Origin: Oscillospiraceae bacterium
GTDB lineage: Bacteria; Bacillota; Clostridia; Oscillospirales; Ruminococcaceae
Reading direction: 5' to 3'
Length of the DNA: 64,000 nt
Assembly (NCBI GenBank): GCA_017536405.1
Contig: JAFXHL010000052.1
Location: forward strand, 1-64,000
This document shows, piece after piece, positions 33,138 through 43,231 of the stretch. How positions within the stretch are numbered: the stretch's first letter is position 1; the number at the start of each line of letters is the position of its first letter. The notes below the pieces were generated by a model that worked only from the letters and a program-made list of their open reading frames with translations, had not been told where the DNA came from and made no database searches. Both the position numbers and the translations under genes were made by a program.

Positions 33138-34443
33138 GGTAACAGTTATAGGTGCTGGTCTTGCTGGTTGTGAGGCTGCATGGCAACTTTCTAATGCAGG
33201 GATACCGGTTGATTTATATGAAATGAAACCCAAGAAGTATTCTCCGGCACATAAATATCATGGTTTTGCTGAACTTGTATGTTCAAATTCACTTAAAGCG
33301 TCAAGACTTGATTCTGCAGCAGGACTTTTAAAAGAAGAAATGCGAATTCTGGGCTCAATTATAGTCCCTTGTGCTTACGAAACATCTGTCGCTGCCGGAG
33401 GGGCATTAGCTGTTGACAGAACTGCTTTTTCCGATCTTGTTACGGAAAGGATAAAATCAAGAGAAAATATAAATATAATCTATGATGAACTTAAAGAAAT
33501 TCCTGATGGCAATGTTATTATTGCAACAGGTCCTCTGACATCAGATGCTCTGGCTGATAGTATATCAGAAATCTGTGGTTCATATCTTAGTTTTTTTGAT
33601 GCTGCGGCACCGATAGTATCTTTCGATAGTCTTGATAAAAATCTTGTATTTTTCGCTTCGAGATATGGAAGAGGCGATGATGATTACATCAATTGCCCTA
33701 TGAATAAAGAAGAATATCTTGAATTTTATAATGCTCTTATTTCTGCTGAAAGTGCAGAACTTAAAGAACATGACAGAGAATTTTTTAAAGTTTATGAAGG
33801 GTGTATGCCGATAGAAGTTCTTGCTAAACGTGGAGAAGATACTATGCGTTTCGGTCCTTTGAAACCTGTGGGACTTACTGATCCACGTACGGGCAAAAGA
33901 CCTTATGCTGTTGTTCAACTCAGAAAAGAAAATAACGAAGGAACGATGTATAATCTTGTTGGTTTTCAGACCAATCTTAAATTCGGAGAGCAGAAAAGGG
34001 TTTTTTCGATGATAACAGGTCTTAAAGATGCTGAATTTCTGCGTTATGGTGTTATGCACAGAAACAGTTTCATAAATTCTCCTAAACTTCTTGATTCTGA
34101 TTTTTCTATGAAAGAACATAAAAATATATTCTTTGCTGGTCAGATAACAGGGGTTGAAGGTTATATCGAATCTGCTGCAAGCGGAATAATGGCAGGAATA
34201 AATATGGCAAGAAGACTTAACGGAAAAGAAACTCTTACTTTGTCGAAAGAGACTATGATAGGCGCTTTATCTTCGTATATAAGTGATGAAAGTGTCAAGG
34301 ATTTTCAGCCTATGGGTTGCAATATGGGGATATTACCCCCTCTTGAAACAAACATAAGAGATAAAAAGCTCAAATACCAGACACTTGCAGAAAGGTCTTT
34401 AAAGGTACTTGATGAATATCTTAATTCAAATGGAGGAATATAA
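33130..34443 (+). CDS. trmFO: FADH2/folate-dependent tRNA U54 methyltransferase
   Basis: TrmFO makes ribothymidine at position 54 of tRNA using methylene-tetrahydrofolate and FADH2. The 437-aa flavoprotein begins with the FAD fold VTVIGAGLAGCEAAWQL, has CSNSLKA with the nucleophilic cysteine and the C-terminal FFAGQITGVEGYIESAASG. The ATG at 33130 overlaps the end of topA. Coupling with topA is standard in Firmicutes. Confidence 0.96.
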   Translation: MNKVTVIGAGLAGCEAAWQLSNAGIPVDLYEMKPKKYSPAHKYHGFAELVCSNSLKASRLDSAAGLLKEEMRILGSIIVPCAYETSVAAGGALAVDRTAFSDLVTERIKSRENINIIYDELKEIPDGNVIIATGPLTSDALADSISEICGSYLSFFDAAAPIVSFDSLDKNLVFFASRYGRGDDDYINCPMNKEEYLEFYNALISAESAELKEHDREFFKVYEGCMPIEVLAKRGEDTMRFGPLKPVGLTDPRTGKRPYAVVQLRKENNEGTMYNLVGFQTNLKFGEQKRVFSMITGLKDAEFLRYGVMHRNSFINSPKLLDSDFSMKEHKNIFFAGQITGVEGYIESAASGIMAGINMARRLNGKETLTLSKETMIGALSSYISDESVKDFQPMGCNMGILPPLETNIRDKKLKYQTLAERSLKVLDEYLNSNGGI

Positions 34444-34444
34444 A

Positions 34445-35461
34445 ATGAGAATAGCAATAGATGCTTTTGGAGGAGATAATGCTCCTCTTGAGGTAATAAA
34501 AGGTTCAAGAAGAGCTGCTGATGAACTTGGAGTAGATATTATTCTTGTCGGAGATGAAGAAAAAATCAAATCCGTTTCATCAGAAAATAATATATCGCTT
34601 GAAAAAATTGAAATAAAACATACTACTGAGGTTTTTGATATTCATGATGATTCGACACTCATCATAAAAGAAAAGAAGAATACTTCTATGGCGGTAGGTC
34701 TCAAGATGCTTGCAGATGGTGAAAGCGACGCATTTGTTTCTGCAGGAAGTACCGGTGCACTTGTTGTAGGTTCGACATTTATCGCTAAAAGACTTAAGGG
34801 CATAAAGAGAGCGGCTCTTGCTCCTATTCTTCCTTCTCAGAACGGATTTTATATGCTTTTGGATGCGGGTGCCAATGTTGATTGCAGACCTGATATGCTT
34901 GTTCAGTTTGCTATTATGGGTTCTTGCTATGCTGAAAAAATTCTTGGTATAAAAAATCCGAGAGTTGGCCTTATAAATGTTGGCGCTGAGGAAACAAAGG
35001 GAAGAGAACTCGAACTTTCTACATACAAACTCCTCGAAGAGGCACCTATCAATTTCAAAGGAAATGCAGAAGCAAGAGATGTTCCTCTCGGAGAGTTTGA
35101 TGTTGTTGTTGCAGATGGCTTTACAGGAAATGTATTTCTTAAATCCGTTGAAGGAATGGGAGCTTTCTTCTCTAATTCTCTCAAAGATATGCTTATGAAA
35201 AACGGGAAACCAACTATTCCTGCAATCATGCTCAATAAGAAAATTAAGATTTTCAAGAAAAAGATCGATTATAAAGAACAGGGCGGTGCTGTTCTTATGG
35301 GTATTTCTAAACCTGTAATAAAAGCACACGGAAGTTCTGATGCAAAAGCTTTCTTCAATGCAATAAGACAAGCTAAACTCTGCGTTGAACAGAAGGTTAT
35401 CGAAAGCATATCTGAATCACTTGAAATTCTTGAAAACAAGTCGAAGACTGAACAGGTGTAA
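34445..35461 (+). CDS. plsX: Phosphate acyltransferase PlsX
   Basis: PlsX converts acyl-ACP to acyl-phosphate, the donor for PlsY in phospholipid synthesis. The 338-aa protein starts with RIAIDAFGGDNAP and contains DGESDAFVSAGSTGALV and VADGFTGNVFLKS. The ATG at 34445 lies one base after the trmFO stop, with GGAGGAATAT before it. The usual fab genes and acpP do not follow; rnc comes directly. Confidence 0.96.
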   Translation: MRIAIDAFGGDNAPLEVIKGSRRAADELGVDIILVGDEEKIKSVSSENNISLEKIEIKHTTEVFDIHDDSTLIIKEKKNTSMAVGLKMLADGESDAFVSAGSTGALVVGSTFIAKRLKGIKRAALAPILPSQNGFYMLLDAGANVDCRPDMLVQFAIMGSCYAEKILGIKNPRVGLINVGAEETKGRELELSTYKLLEEAPINFKGNAEARDVPLGEFDVVVADGFTGNVFLKSVEGMGAFFSNSLKDMLMKNGKPTIPAIMLNKKIKIFKKKIDYKEQGGAVLMGISKPVIKAHGSSDAKAFFNAIRQAKLCVEQKVIESISESLEILENKSKTEQV

Positions 35462-35464
35462 ATT

Positions 35465-36142
35465 ATGCGTTTTGAAGATATAATTCATTATAATTTTAAA
35501 AATCCTGAACTTTTGAATGAGGCACTTTCTCATTCTTCATATGCTAATGAAAACAGAAAAAACAGACAGAGCAACGAAAGGCTTGAATTTTTAGGAGATT
35601 CTGTCCTTTCTATTGTTGTTGCACAGTATCTTTTTGAAAATTACAGGGATTTGCCAGAGGGAGAACTTACAAAACTCAGAGCAGCACTTGTATGCGAAAA
35701 GACTTTATTCGGATTTGCGCAACAAATAGATCTCGGAGAATTCATACTTCTCGGCAAAGGAGAAGAACATTCAGGTGGAAGAGAAAGGCCCTCAATTCTT
35801 GCGGATGCTTTTGAAGCAGTTATTGCGGCGATTTATCTTGATGGTGGTCTTGAAGCAGCAAGAAAACATATACTTTCGTTCATTCCCAAAAATCTTGATG
35901 TGAAGAAAAAACTCACATTCAATGATTATAAAACAATGCTTCAGGAAATAATTCAGCAGAATCCTGATGAGAAAATAGAATATGTTCTTACTGAACAGTC
36001 TGGTCCTGATCACGATAAGCTGTTCGTTGTGGATGTTATGCTTAATTCTAATGTGATCGGAAAAGGCAAAGGCAGAAGCAAAAAAAAGGCTGAACAAATG
36101 GCAGCAAAAGAAGCGTTGGAGCTTATGGGATATGAAACATAG
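35465..36142 (+). CDS. rnc: Ribonuclease III
   Basis: RNase III cuts double-stranded RNA in rRNA and mRNA processing. The 225-aa protein has the catalytic signature NERLEFLGDSVLS (with its acidic cluster), LADAFEAVIAAIYLD and a C-terminal double-stranded-RNA-binding domain ending KKKAEQMAAKEAL. It overlaps the radical SAM gene by 11 bases. Confidence 0.97.
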   Translation: MRFEDIIHYNFKNPELLNEALSHSSYANENRKNRQSNERLEFLGDSVLSIVVAQYLFENYRDLPEGELTKLRAALVCEKTLFGFAQQIDLGEFILLGKGEEHSGGRERPSILADAFEAVIAAIYLDGGLEAARKHILSFIPKNLDVKKKLTFNDYKTMLQEIIQQNPDEKIEYVLTEQSGPDHDKLFVVDVMLNSNVIGKGKGRSKKKAEQMAAKEALELMGYET

Positions 36143-37127
36143 TAATATTGCAATTTTTATTCCGCATGTAGGATGTCCTCATTTTTGCAGTTTCTGCAAT
36201 CAATGTAATATTTCGGGAGAAAAAAACATCCCTACAGGTGAAGATGTTAAAAGGATATGTTCATCTGCAATAAATGAAATAACTGATAAGGCAAATACCG
36301 AAATAGCTTTTTTTGGCGGAAGTTTTACAGCTATTGACAGAGGATACATGATAGAATTGCTTTCTGCAGCAAATGAGTTTGTCGGAGAAGAAAAATTCAG
36401 AGGAATAAGAATCTCTACCCGCCCTGATTATATTGACGATGAAATTCTTTCAATTCTCAAAAAATACAGAGTAACCGCTATTGAACTTGGTGCCCAGAGT
36501 ATGTCTGACAAAGTTCTTGATGCTAATGAAAGAGGGCATTCAGCGGAAGATGTAAGAAAAGCATCTTCGCTTATAAAGAAATATGGATTCGAACTTGGTC
36601 TTCAGATGATGGCAGGACTTTATCAGAGTACAGAATCAGATGATTATTTTACAATGTGTGAAATAATTGCATTAAAGCCTGATGCAGTGAGAATCTATCC
36701 TGTCGTTGTGCTTGAAAACACAAAACTCGGCGAACTTTATCGGAATGGTGAATATAAACTTTATGATTTTGATAAGGCTGTTGAAATTTGTGCAAATATG
36801 CTTTATATGTTTGAATTTATGGGTATAAAGGTAATAAGGCTCGGTCTTCATGCGTCAAATGATGTTTCAGAAAACGCTATTGCAGGTTTCTATCACGATT
36901 CTTTCAGAGAAATATGCGAGAGTCGTATTTTCAGAATGAGGGTTATGTCATCGCTGAACGAGCGGAAAGGCGATTTTCTGATTGATGTTCCTAAGGGATC
37001 ATTAAGCAAGGCAATAGGACAAAAAAAGAGTAATATTGAATATTTCAGAAAAAATGGACTTAATATTTCTTTTAAAGAAAATTCCGGATTACGTGGATAT
37101 TGTATTTCAATAAAGGAAGTGAAATAA
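36132..37127 (+). CDS. Radical SAM protein of the rnc-smc interval
   Basis: A 331-aa radical SAM protein with the cluster motif CPHFCSFC (CxxxCxxC) near residue 14, the glycine motif FFGGSFTA and an Elp3/coproporphyrinogen-oxidase-like barrel. The short C-terminal region has PKGSLSKAIGQKKSNIEYF. It recurs between rnc and smc in Clostridia, but its substrate is unknown to me. An RNA or protein modification role is only inferred from the resemblance to Elp3. Its stop overlaps the smc start by one base. Confidence 0.85.
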   Translation: MKHSNIAIFIPHVGCPHFCSFCNQCNISGEKNIPTGEDVKRICSSAINEITDKANTEIAFFGGSFTAIDRGYMIELLSAANEFVGEEKFRGIRISTRPDYIDDEILSILKKYRVTAIELGAQSMSDKVLDANERGHSAEDVRKASSLIKKYGFELGLQMMAGLYQSTESDDYFTMCEIIALKPDAVRIYPVVVLENTKLGELYRNGEYKLYDFDKAVEICANMLYMFEFMGIKVIRLGLHASNDVSENAIAGFYHDSFREICESRIFRMRVMSSLNERKGDFLIDVPKGSLSKAIGQKKSNIEYFRKNGLNISFKENSGLRGYCISIKEVK

Positions 37128-40100
37128 TGTACTTAAAATCTTTGGAATTACAGGGGTTTAAATCTTTTCCAGATAAAATCAAACTTGATTTCAATAAAGG
37201 ACTTACTGCAGTAGTAGGTCCTAACGGAAGCGGGAAAAGTAATATAGGCGATGCTGTAAGATGGGTTCTCGGAGAGCAGTCTTCAAAGACACTCAGAGGC
37301 GCCAAAATGGAAGATGTTATCTTTGCAGGAACTCAGTTCAGAAAACCTATGGGCTATGCTCAGGTAACTCTTAATATAGATAACAAAAAAGGTATTCTTC
37401 AGGTTCCTGCCGAAGAAGTAAGTGTTACAAGAAAACTTTACAGAAGTGGCGAAAGTGAATACCTTATAAATGGTAGTCAGGTCAGACTTAAAGATATATA
37501 CGAACTCTTTATGGATACAGGACTCGGAAGAGATGGGTATTCTATTATAGGACAGGGCAGAGTTGCTGAAATAGTATCTGCCAAAAGTAATGAGAGACGA
37601 GAAATATTTGAAGAAGCTGCGGGAATATCTAAACTTCGCTATAAAAAAGCGGAATCTGAGAAAAAACTTGCTGCTGCTCAGGATAATATACTCAGATTAA
37701 AGGATATAATCAACGAGCTGGAAGTTCGTGTAGAGCCTTTGCGCATTCAGGCGGAAAAAACCAGAAAATACAACGAACTTGCTGAAAAGAGAAAATCTCT
37801 TGAAGTATCTTTCTGGATAAATAAACTTGATGAGTTAAAAGATAGTATAAAAGAAGTAGACGAGAAAATTCTTATCAATACTACTGAATACGAAAGTCTT
37901 TGCGCTGATATTGACAGAATTGAGAGCGAAATCCAGGATTGTCATAATTCGATGCAGGAAGGTAACATAAAGATAGAACAACTGCAGGAAAGTATCCTTG
38001 AAACAGAACGCAAAAACGGACAGATAAATTCTGATATTGCCGTTTATGAAAATGATATTCTTCATAATATCGAACTTATAAACAATTTTGTTGAACAGCA
38101 GAAAAACAGCGCAGTTTCGTCAATAGAACTGAGAAATAAGATAGAAGAAGGCAATATAAAAGCAGAGGAATTTGCGAATGCAGAAAAAGAGATTGGCGAA
38201 CTTCTGTCAAAACTTCAGTTTGAACTTGAAAGATTGCTTGCAGAATCCGATAAATTCAATGAAGAATTTGAACAGGCTGAAAGTAATATAAATCAGTTAT
38301 ATATTAAACGTTCAGAATATTCTTTTGCTATTGCTTCTTCTGAAAAAAACGTTATCGAGTTAAAAGAAGGTCTTGAAGAACAGAAGTTACATAAAGAAGA
38401 AACAGAAAAATCTGTTGCTTTGCTTGAAGATGAATACAAAGAAAACAATAAGGGCGTTAAGGCAACAGAAGAAGTTCTTGCTGAATTTACAAATAAAATC
38501 AGCGGATATAATCGCTTATTTGAAAGTAAATCAAAGAAACTCGAAGAAAGCAAATCGTCTCTTCAGGAACTTGTTATAAAGCAGAATGAAATAAAGCACA
38601 GAATTCAGATTATTACCGAACTTGAAAACAATATGGATGGTTTTTCTTATAGTGTTAAGGAGATTATCAAAGCAGGTAAGAATCATCAACTTAACGGAAT
38701 TCATGGGAGCGTTGCACAACTCGTAAAGGTTGATGCTGAATACTCGGTTGCGGTTGAAACAGCTCTTGGTATGGCACTTCAGAATGTTATTGTTGAAAAT
38801 GAAGATACAGCAAAGAGATGTATAAGACTTCTGAAAGAACAGAAAGCAGGAAGAGCGACATTTTTACCGATAACATCTGTAAAAGGAAATAAACTTGACG
38901 TTTCATCATTTGAAAATGAAACAGGATATGTTTCTCTTGCAAGTGAACTTGTGGATTTTGATAGTAAGTATACAGGGATAGTTAATTATCTTCTCGGAAG
39001 AATTGTTGTTGCGGATGATATTGATTCTGCTTCGTATATCGCAAAGAAGAACGGATACAAATTCAAGATAGTTACACTTGATGGTCAGGTTATCAATGCA
39101 GGCGGTTCGTTTACAGGCGGTTCTGTATCAAAGTCGGCAGGAGTTCTTACAAGAAAAAATGAAATTGTATCTTTGAATAAAGAACTCGAAAAAATAAATG
39201 TCGATTGCGAGTCTTTAAAGAAAGATACTATGAAACTTCAGGCGGAAAGTGATAAACTTGGATTTGATATAGAAGGAATCAAGGAAAAGATTTCTGAAAC
39301 AAATGAAGATAAAATCCGTTTTGAATCTGAAAGTAAACGAATAGAATCGCTTATATCTCAGGCTAAAAATCAACTTGAAACAATTTATTCAAATGAAAAG
39401 ATGATAAACGAGAAGATAATTCTCGAAAATCAGAAATCAAATGATACGAAAAATCTTCTTTCTGAATGCGAAAAGCAGATTTCTGAAAGCGAAGCACTTG
39501 TTACTTCCCATCAGGAAGAGAAAGAAACAATAAAGCATAAGAGAGAACAATTGTCTTCTGAAATTTCTTCGAATAAACTTAAACTTCTTGAAATCAGAAA
39601 AGACAAGGAGAGTGCTGAGGCAGGCGTTGAACAACTCAAAGCAACGTCTCTTGAATTGAGACAGAATGCTATTGATTTTGAAAAACAAATCGAAAAGCAG
39701 AGCGATCTTATCGAAGAGAAAAAAGCACTTATAGAACTCAGAAAGAAAGAACTTTCCGATTCTGTTGATACTATAAAAGAAATAAAGGAAAAGATTATTT
39801 CTGTTCAGACAGAAAACAGAAATTTTGAACAGAAATCAGGTATTCTTCGCAAGGAAGAAAAAGCGCTCGGCGAAAATAAAGAAAAATTTTCTGCCGAAAG
39901 AGCAAGACTTCTTTCAAAGAAAGAATCTTTCCAGAAAGAATGTGACAATATTTCAACAGAACTCTGGGAACAGTATGAAATGACAAGATCTGATGCTGAA
40001 AAGATTGCTGTCCAGATAGAAGATATGCTTGTTGCACAGAGAGATCTTAACGAAATCAAGAATAAGATAAAAAATCTTGGCGCTATTAATCCTTCTGCTA

Positions 40101-40696
40101 TCGAAGAATATGAAGAAGTATCTGAAAGATATAAGTTTATGTCTGAACAACTCAGCGATGTTGAAATGTCCAAAAAAGAACTTGAAAGACTTATCGACGA
40201 ACTCACAAACGATATGAAGAAAAAATTTTCAGAAAGTTTTGAAGAAATCAATAACAATTTCAAGCAGATATTTGTTGAATTATTCGGTGGAGGAAAGGCG
40301 GAACTTGTTCTTGTCAATCCTGATGATATTCTCGAATCAGGAATTGAAATAAACGTCGCACCTCCCGGAAAAGTTATCAAAAATCTTTCTCTTCTTTCGG
40401 GCGGAGAACAATCATTTGTTGCTATTGCAATATATTTTGCAATTCTCAAGCTGCGTCCTGCACCATTCTGTATACTCGACGAAATCGAAGCAGCACTTGA
40501 CGATGTTAATGTTTCTAAATATGCACAGTATCTTAGAAACTTTACAAAAACAACTCAGTTTATTCTTGTTACACACAGACGTGGAACAATGGATGAAGCG
40601 GATATGCTTTATGGTGTTACAATGCAGGAAAAGGGTATATCAAAACTTCTCAAAATGTCACATGACGAAATAAATTCTATGGCTATCGAAGGATAG
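37127..40696 (+). CDS. smc: Chromosome partition protein SMC
   Basis: The SMC ATPase folds and segregates the chromosome. The 1189-aa protein has N-terminal Walker A GPNGSGKSNIGDA, two long coiled coils, a hinge domain at about residues 505-670, the signature LLSGGEQ and Walker B CILDEIEAALDD near the C terminus. Full length. The ATG at 37127 is used; an upstream in-frame ATG lies inside the radical SAM gene. ftsY follows 15 bp downstream. Confidence 0.97.
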   Translation: MYLKSLELQGFKSFPDKIKLDFNKGLTAVVGPNGSGKSNIGDAVRWVLGEQSSKTLRGAKMEDVIFAGTQFRKPMGYAQVTLNIDNKKGILQVPAEEVSVTRKLYRSGESEYLINGSQVRLKDIYELFMDTGLGRDGYSIIGQGRVAEIVSAKSNERREIFEEAAGISKLRYKKAESEKKLAAAQDNILRLKDIINELEVRVEPLRIQAEKTRKYNELAEKRKSLEVSFWINKLDELKDSIKEVDEKILINTTEYESLCADIDRIESEIQDCHNSMQEGNIKIEQLQESILETERKNGQINSDIAVYENDILHNIELINNFVEQQKNSAVSSIELRNKIEEGNIKAEEFANAEKEIGELLSKLQFELERLLAESDKFNEEFEQAESNINQLYIKRSEYSFAIASSEKNVIELKEGLEEQKLHKEETEKSVALLEDEYKENNKGVKATEEVLAEFTNKISGYNRLFESKSKKLEESKSSLQELVIKQNEIKHRIQIITELENNMDGFSYSVKEIIKAGKNHQLNGIHGSVAQLVKVDAEYSVAVETALGMALQNVIVENEDTAKRCIRLLKEQKAGRATFLPITSVKGNKLDVSSFENETGYVSLASELVDFDSKYTGIVNYLLGRIVVADDIDSASYIAKKNGYKFKIVTLDGQVINAGGSFTGGSVSKSAGVLTRKNEIVSLNKELEKINVDCESLKKDTMKLQAESDKLGFDIEGIKEKISETNEDKIRFESESKRIESLISQAKNQLETIYSNEKMINEKIILENQKSNDTKNLLSECEKQISESEALVTSHQEEKETIKHKREQLSSEISSNKLKLLEIRKDKESAEAGVEQLKATSLELRQNAIDFEKQIEKQSDLIEEKKALIELRKKELSDSVDTIKEIKEKIISVQTENRNFEQKSGILRKEEKALGENKEKFSAERARLLSKKESFQKECDNISTELWEQYEMTRSDAEKIAVQIEDMLVAQRDLNEIKNKIKNLGAINPSAIEEYEEVSERYKFMSEQLSDVEMSKKELERLIDELTNDMKKKFSESFEEINNNFKQIFVELFGGGKAELVLVNPDDILESGIEINVAPPGKVIKNLSLLSGGEQSFVAIAIYFAILKLRPAPFCILDEIEAALDDVNVSKYAQYLRNFTKTTQFILVTHRRGTMDEADMLYGVTMQEKGISKLLKMSHDEINSMAIEG

Positions 40697-40711
40697 CTGA
40701 AAGGAAGTACT

Positions 40712-41617
40712 ATGGGATTATTTGAAAAAATAAAATCTGGTCTTTTAAAAACCAAAGAATCAATGGTAAAGAGAATAGATAGCTTTATAGGTTCTTTCAC
40801 GAAAATTGATGAAGAATTTTTTGAAGAACTTGAAGAAATTCTTATTACCAGCGATATAGGTGTATCAACTTCAGTAAAAATATGCGATGAACTTCGTAAG
40901 AGAGTCAAGGAAAAGGGAATAACAGATCCTCTTGACATAAAGTCAGAAATGAAGGAAATAATTGTTGAAATGCTTGGCGAAGATAAACCTCTTGATCTTT
41001 CGACAAAACCTTCTGTTATTGTAGTTATAGGAGTTAATGGTGCAGGAAAGACAACAACAATCGGTAAACTTTCTGCACAACTTAAAAATTCTGGCAAAAA
41101 GGTTGTTGTTGCAGCAGCAGATACATTCAGAGCGGCAGCGATAGATCAACTTGAAGTCTGGACAAAACGCAGCGAAGTCGATATTGTGAAACACGCCGAG
41201 GGCTCGGATCCTGCTGCTGTAGTATTTGATGGAATTTCAGCGGCGAAAGCAAGAAATGCGGATGTTCTTATATGCGATACCGCTGGAAGACTTCATAATA
41301 AGAAAAATCTTATGAATGAACTTCAGAAGATTTCTAAAATAATCCATACACAGTGTGAAGAAAGTTCGGTTGAAACCCTTCTTGTTCTTGATGCTACGAC
41401 AGGTCAGAATGCTGTGAATCAGACAAAACAGTTTATGGAAGTTGCTGATATAACAGGTATAGTTCTTACTAAACTTGATGGCACAGCAAAGGGCGGTATA
41501 ATTATTTCTATTGCTGATGAACTTAAAATTCCTGTTAAACTTATAGGCGTCGGAGAACAGATAGATGACCTTCAGACATTCAGCAGAACTGATTTTGCAA
41601 ATGCTTTATTTGACTAA
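40712..41617 (+). CDS. ftsY: Signal recognition particle receptor FtsY
   Basis: FtsY is the GTPase that receives SRP-ribosome complexes at the membrane. The 301-aa protein is the short form, without a long acidic A domain. It has the NG domain with GVNGAGKTTTIGKL, DTFRAAA, DTAGRLH, TKLDGTAKGG and GVGEQIDDL. Coupling to smc is common in Firmicutes. Confidence 0.97.
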   Translation: MGLFEKIKSGLLKTKESMVKRIDSFIGSFTKIDEEFFEELEEILITSDIGVSTSVKICDELRKRVKEKGITDPLDIKSEMKEIIVEMLGEDKPLDLSTKPSVIVVIGVNGAGKTTTIGKLSAQLKNSGKKVVVAAADTFRAAAIDQLEVWTKRSEVDIVKHAEGSDPAAVVFDGISAAKARNADVLICDTAGRLHNKKNLMNELQKISKIIHTQCEESSVETLLVLDATTGQNAVNQTKQFMEVADITGIVLTKLDGTAKGGIIISIADELKIPVKLIGVGEQIDDLQTFSRTDFANALFD

Positions 41618-41626
41618 GGAGATATT

Positions 41627-42235
41627 ATGAAGATTATACTTGCATCAAATAATAAAAATAAAATTGTTGAACTAAAACAAATTCTATTTCCTTTAGGTTA
41701 TGAAATTATTTCGCAATCAGAAGCAGGAGTCAATATCGAAGTTGAAGAAAGCGGAACAACATTTGAAGAAAATTCGATGATAAAAGCGAAAGCAATTTAT
41801 GAAATTTCTAAAATGCCGGTTATCGCTGATGATAGTGGACTTGAAGTGGATTATCTCGGTAAGGCACCTGGAGTTTATTCTCATAGATATGCAGGTGAGA
41901 ATGCAACAGATAAAGATAGATGCAAGAAAATCCTGAATGAACTTGATGGAGTTTCTGACGAGAAAAGAACAGCACGATTTGTCTGTGTTATTTCTTATAT
42001 CGATTCAAATGGCAATGCATCTGTTATGAGAGGCGAATGTGAAGGATTTATCGGAAAAGAAATGAAAGGTGATAATGGTTTTGGATATGATCCTATATTT
42101 ATGATAGGTGATCGTTCATTTGCCGAAATTTCTTCTGAAGAAAAAAACACAATCAGCCACAGAGCGAATGCACTTAAAAAACTTACAGAAAAATTAAAGG
42201 GAGAAAAATATGATAACAACAAAGCAGAGAGCTGA
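41627..42235 (+). CDS. XTP/dITP diphosphatase (RdgB/HAM1)
   Basis: The enzyme hydrolyses dITP, dXTP and related non-canonical nucleotides, keeping them out of DNA and RNA. The 202-aa protein has LASNNKNKIVELK, ADDSGLEVDYL, SHRYAGENATD and FGYDPIF. It overlaps the yhbY-like gene by 26 bases. AAGGAGATATT precedes the start. Confidence 0.94.
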   Translation: MKIILASNNKNKIVELKQILFPLGYEIISQSEAGVNIEVEESGTTFEENSMIKAKAIYEISKMPVIADDSGLEVDYLGKAPGVYSHRYAGENATDKDRCKKILNELDGVSDEKRTARFVCVISYIDSNGNASVMRGECEGFIGKEMKGDNGFGYDPIFMIGDRSFAEISSEEKNTISHRANALKKLTEKLKGEKYDNNKAES

Positions 42236-42506
42236 ACTCAGAGGACTTGCCAATAATCTTGAGGATTTATTTCAGATAGGAAAAGGTGGAATTTCGGATA
42301 CTGTAATAGCACAGGTTGAAGAGGCGCTTGTTGCAAGAGAACTTATAAAAATAAAAGTTTTACTTGAAACATCTCCTGTTACTCCCAGAGAAGCAGCAAC
42401 AGAACTTGCGGAAAAGACTAATTCTGATATAGTTCAGGTTATCGGCGGAAAAATAGTTCTTTTCAGAAGAAATCCTAAAAAACCTATTATCATATTGAAA
42501 AAGTGA
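42210..42506 (+). CDS. YhbY-type CRM-domain RNA-binding protein
   Basis: A 98-aa protein consisting of one CRM domain (QRAELRGLANNLEDLFQIGKGG and the C-terminal GGKIVLFRRN). Such proteins associate with pre-50S ribosomal particles. It begins inside the end of the diphosphatase gene and is preceded by AGGGAGAAAAAT. Confidence 0.92.
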   Translation: MITTKQRAELRGLANNLEDLFQIGKGGISDTVIAQVEEALVARELIKIKVLLETSPVTPREAATELAEKTNSDIVQVIGGKIVLFRRNPKKPIIILKK

Positions 42507-42523
42507 TTTTAAAGGTGAATTGT

Positions 42524-43207
42524 ATGGAAAAATACAGGATTACAGATAATAAGAATGCTTGTTTTATACTTTCGGCTTTGTTTTGGGGATTTTTGTTGTT
42601 TGTTGAATTTAAAGGAACAATTTTGTTTCGTGTTTTTCCTAAAGACCTACTTATAGAATACATAGATCCTGTTTTTTACGGAATGTTTTTTCTTGCGGTT
42701 ATTATAATTTTCAGAAAAGCATTTATTGTATCTGCAAAAGATTTTGTTGAAAATTTTAAAAAATATATCGGATTGTCTGTAATATTTTTCTTTGTCACGA
42801 TGCTTCTTATGGTTGTGTCTGCAGTTGTTATTTATTCTTTTGGAATAGGTGATAGTTCTAATCAGCAGGCTATCGATGAAGCAGTTGTTCAATATGGATT
42901 TTTGCAGATTATAACGGTTTGTTTGTTAGGCCCTGTTGTAGAAGAGGTTTTCTATAGAGGGATTATTTTTGAAATGTTGAAAGGCGAAGGAAATAGCATG
43001 ATAGGAAATATAATTGCTGTTATCCTGACATCATTTATTTTTGCTTTTATGCATGTTTCGCTTGTTGATTTCAGCGTTACGGATATGATTGCAAATATAC
43101 CTATACTTATGCTTGGACTTATGCTGACGATGTTGCGATGTAAAACAGATAATATTTTATGCTCTGTTATTGTTCATATCGGCATAAATGTTATCGCTAC
43201 GATATAA
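42524..43207 (+). CDS. CPBP family intramembrane metalloprotease
   Basis: A 227-aa polytopic membrane protein with about six to eight helices and the CPBP/Abi motifs EEVFYRGIIF and FAFMHVS; the late histidine-containing VHIGIN segment completes the pattern. Relatives include CAAX-type proteases and bacteriocin self-immunity proteins. The target is unknown. The ATG at 42524 follows AAAGGTGA. It sits in the housekeeping run between yhbY and nadD. Confidence 0.88.
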   Translation: MEKYRITDNKNACFILSALFWGFLLFVEFKGTILFRVFPKDLLIEYIDPVFYGMFFLAVIIIFRKAFIVSAKDFVENFKKYIGLSVIFFFVTMLLMVVSAVVIYSFGIGDSSNQQAIDEAVVQYGFLQIITVCLLGPVVEEVFYRGIIFEMLKGEGNSMIGNIIAVILTSFIFAFMHVSLVDFSVTDMIANIPILMLGLMLTMLRCKTDNILCSVIVHIGINVIATI

Positions 43208-43231
43208 TTATTTTTGAAAAGAGAAAATAAT

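Noticed and set aside
34580-35371. A 263-aa open frame on the minus strand opposite plsX
   Set aside because: It is an antisense shadow of plsX. It has no ribosome-binding site and no recognisable domain, and its composition follows from the codons of the plus-strand gene. The same holds for the antisense frames at 29013-29765, 39805-40449 and 21282-21932.
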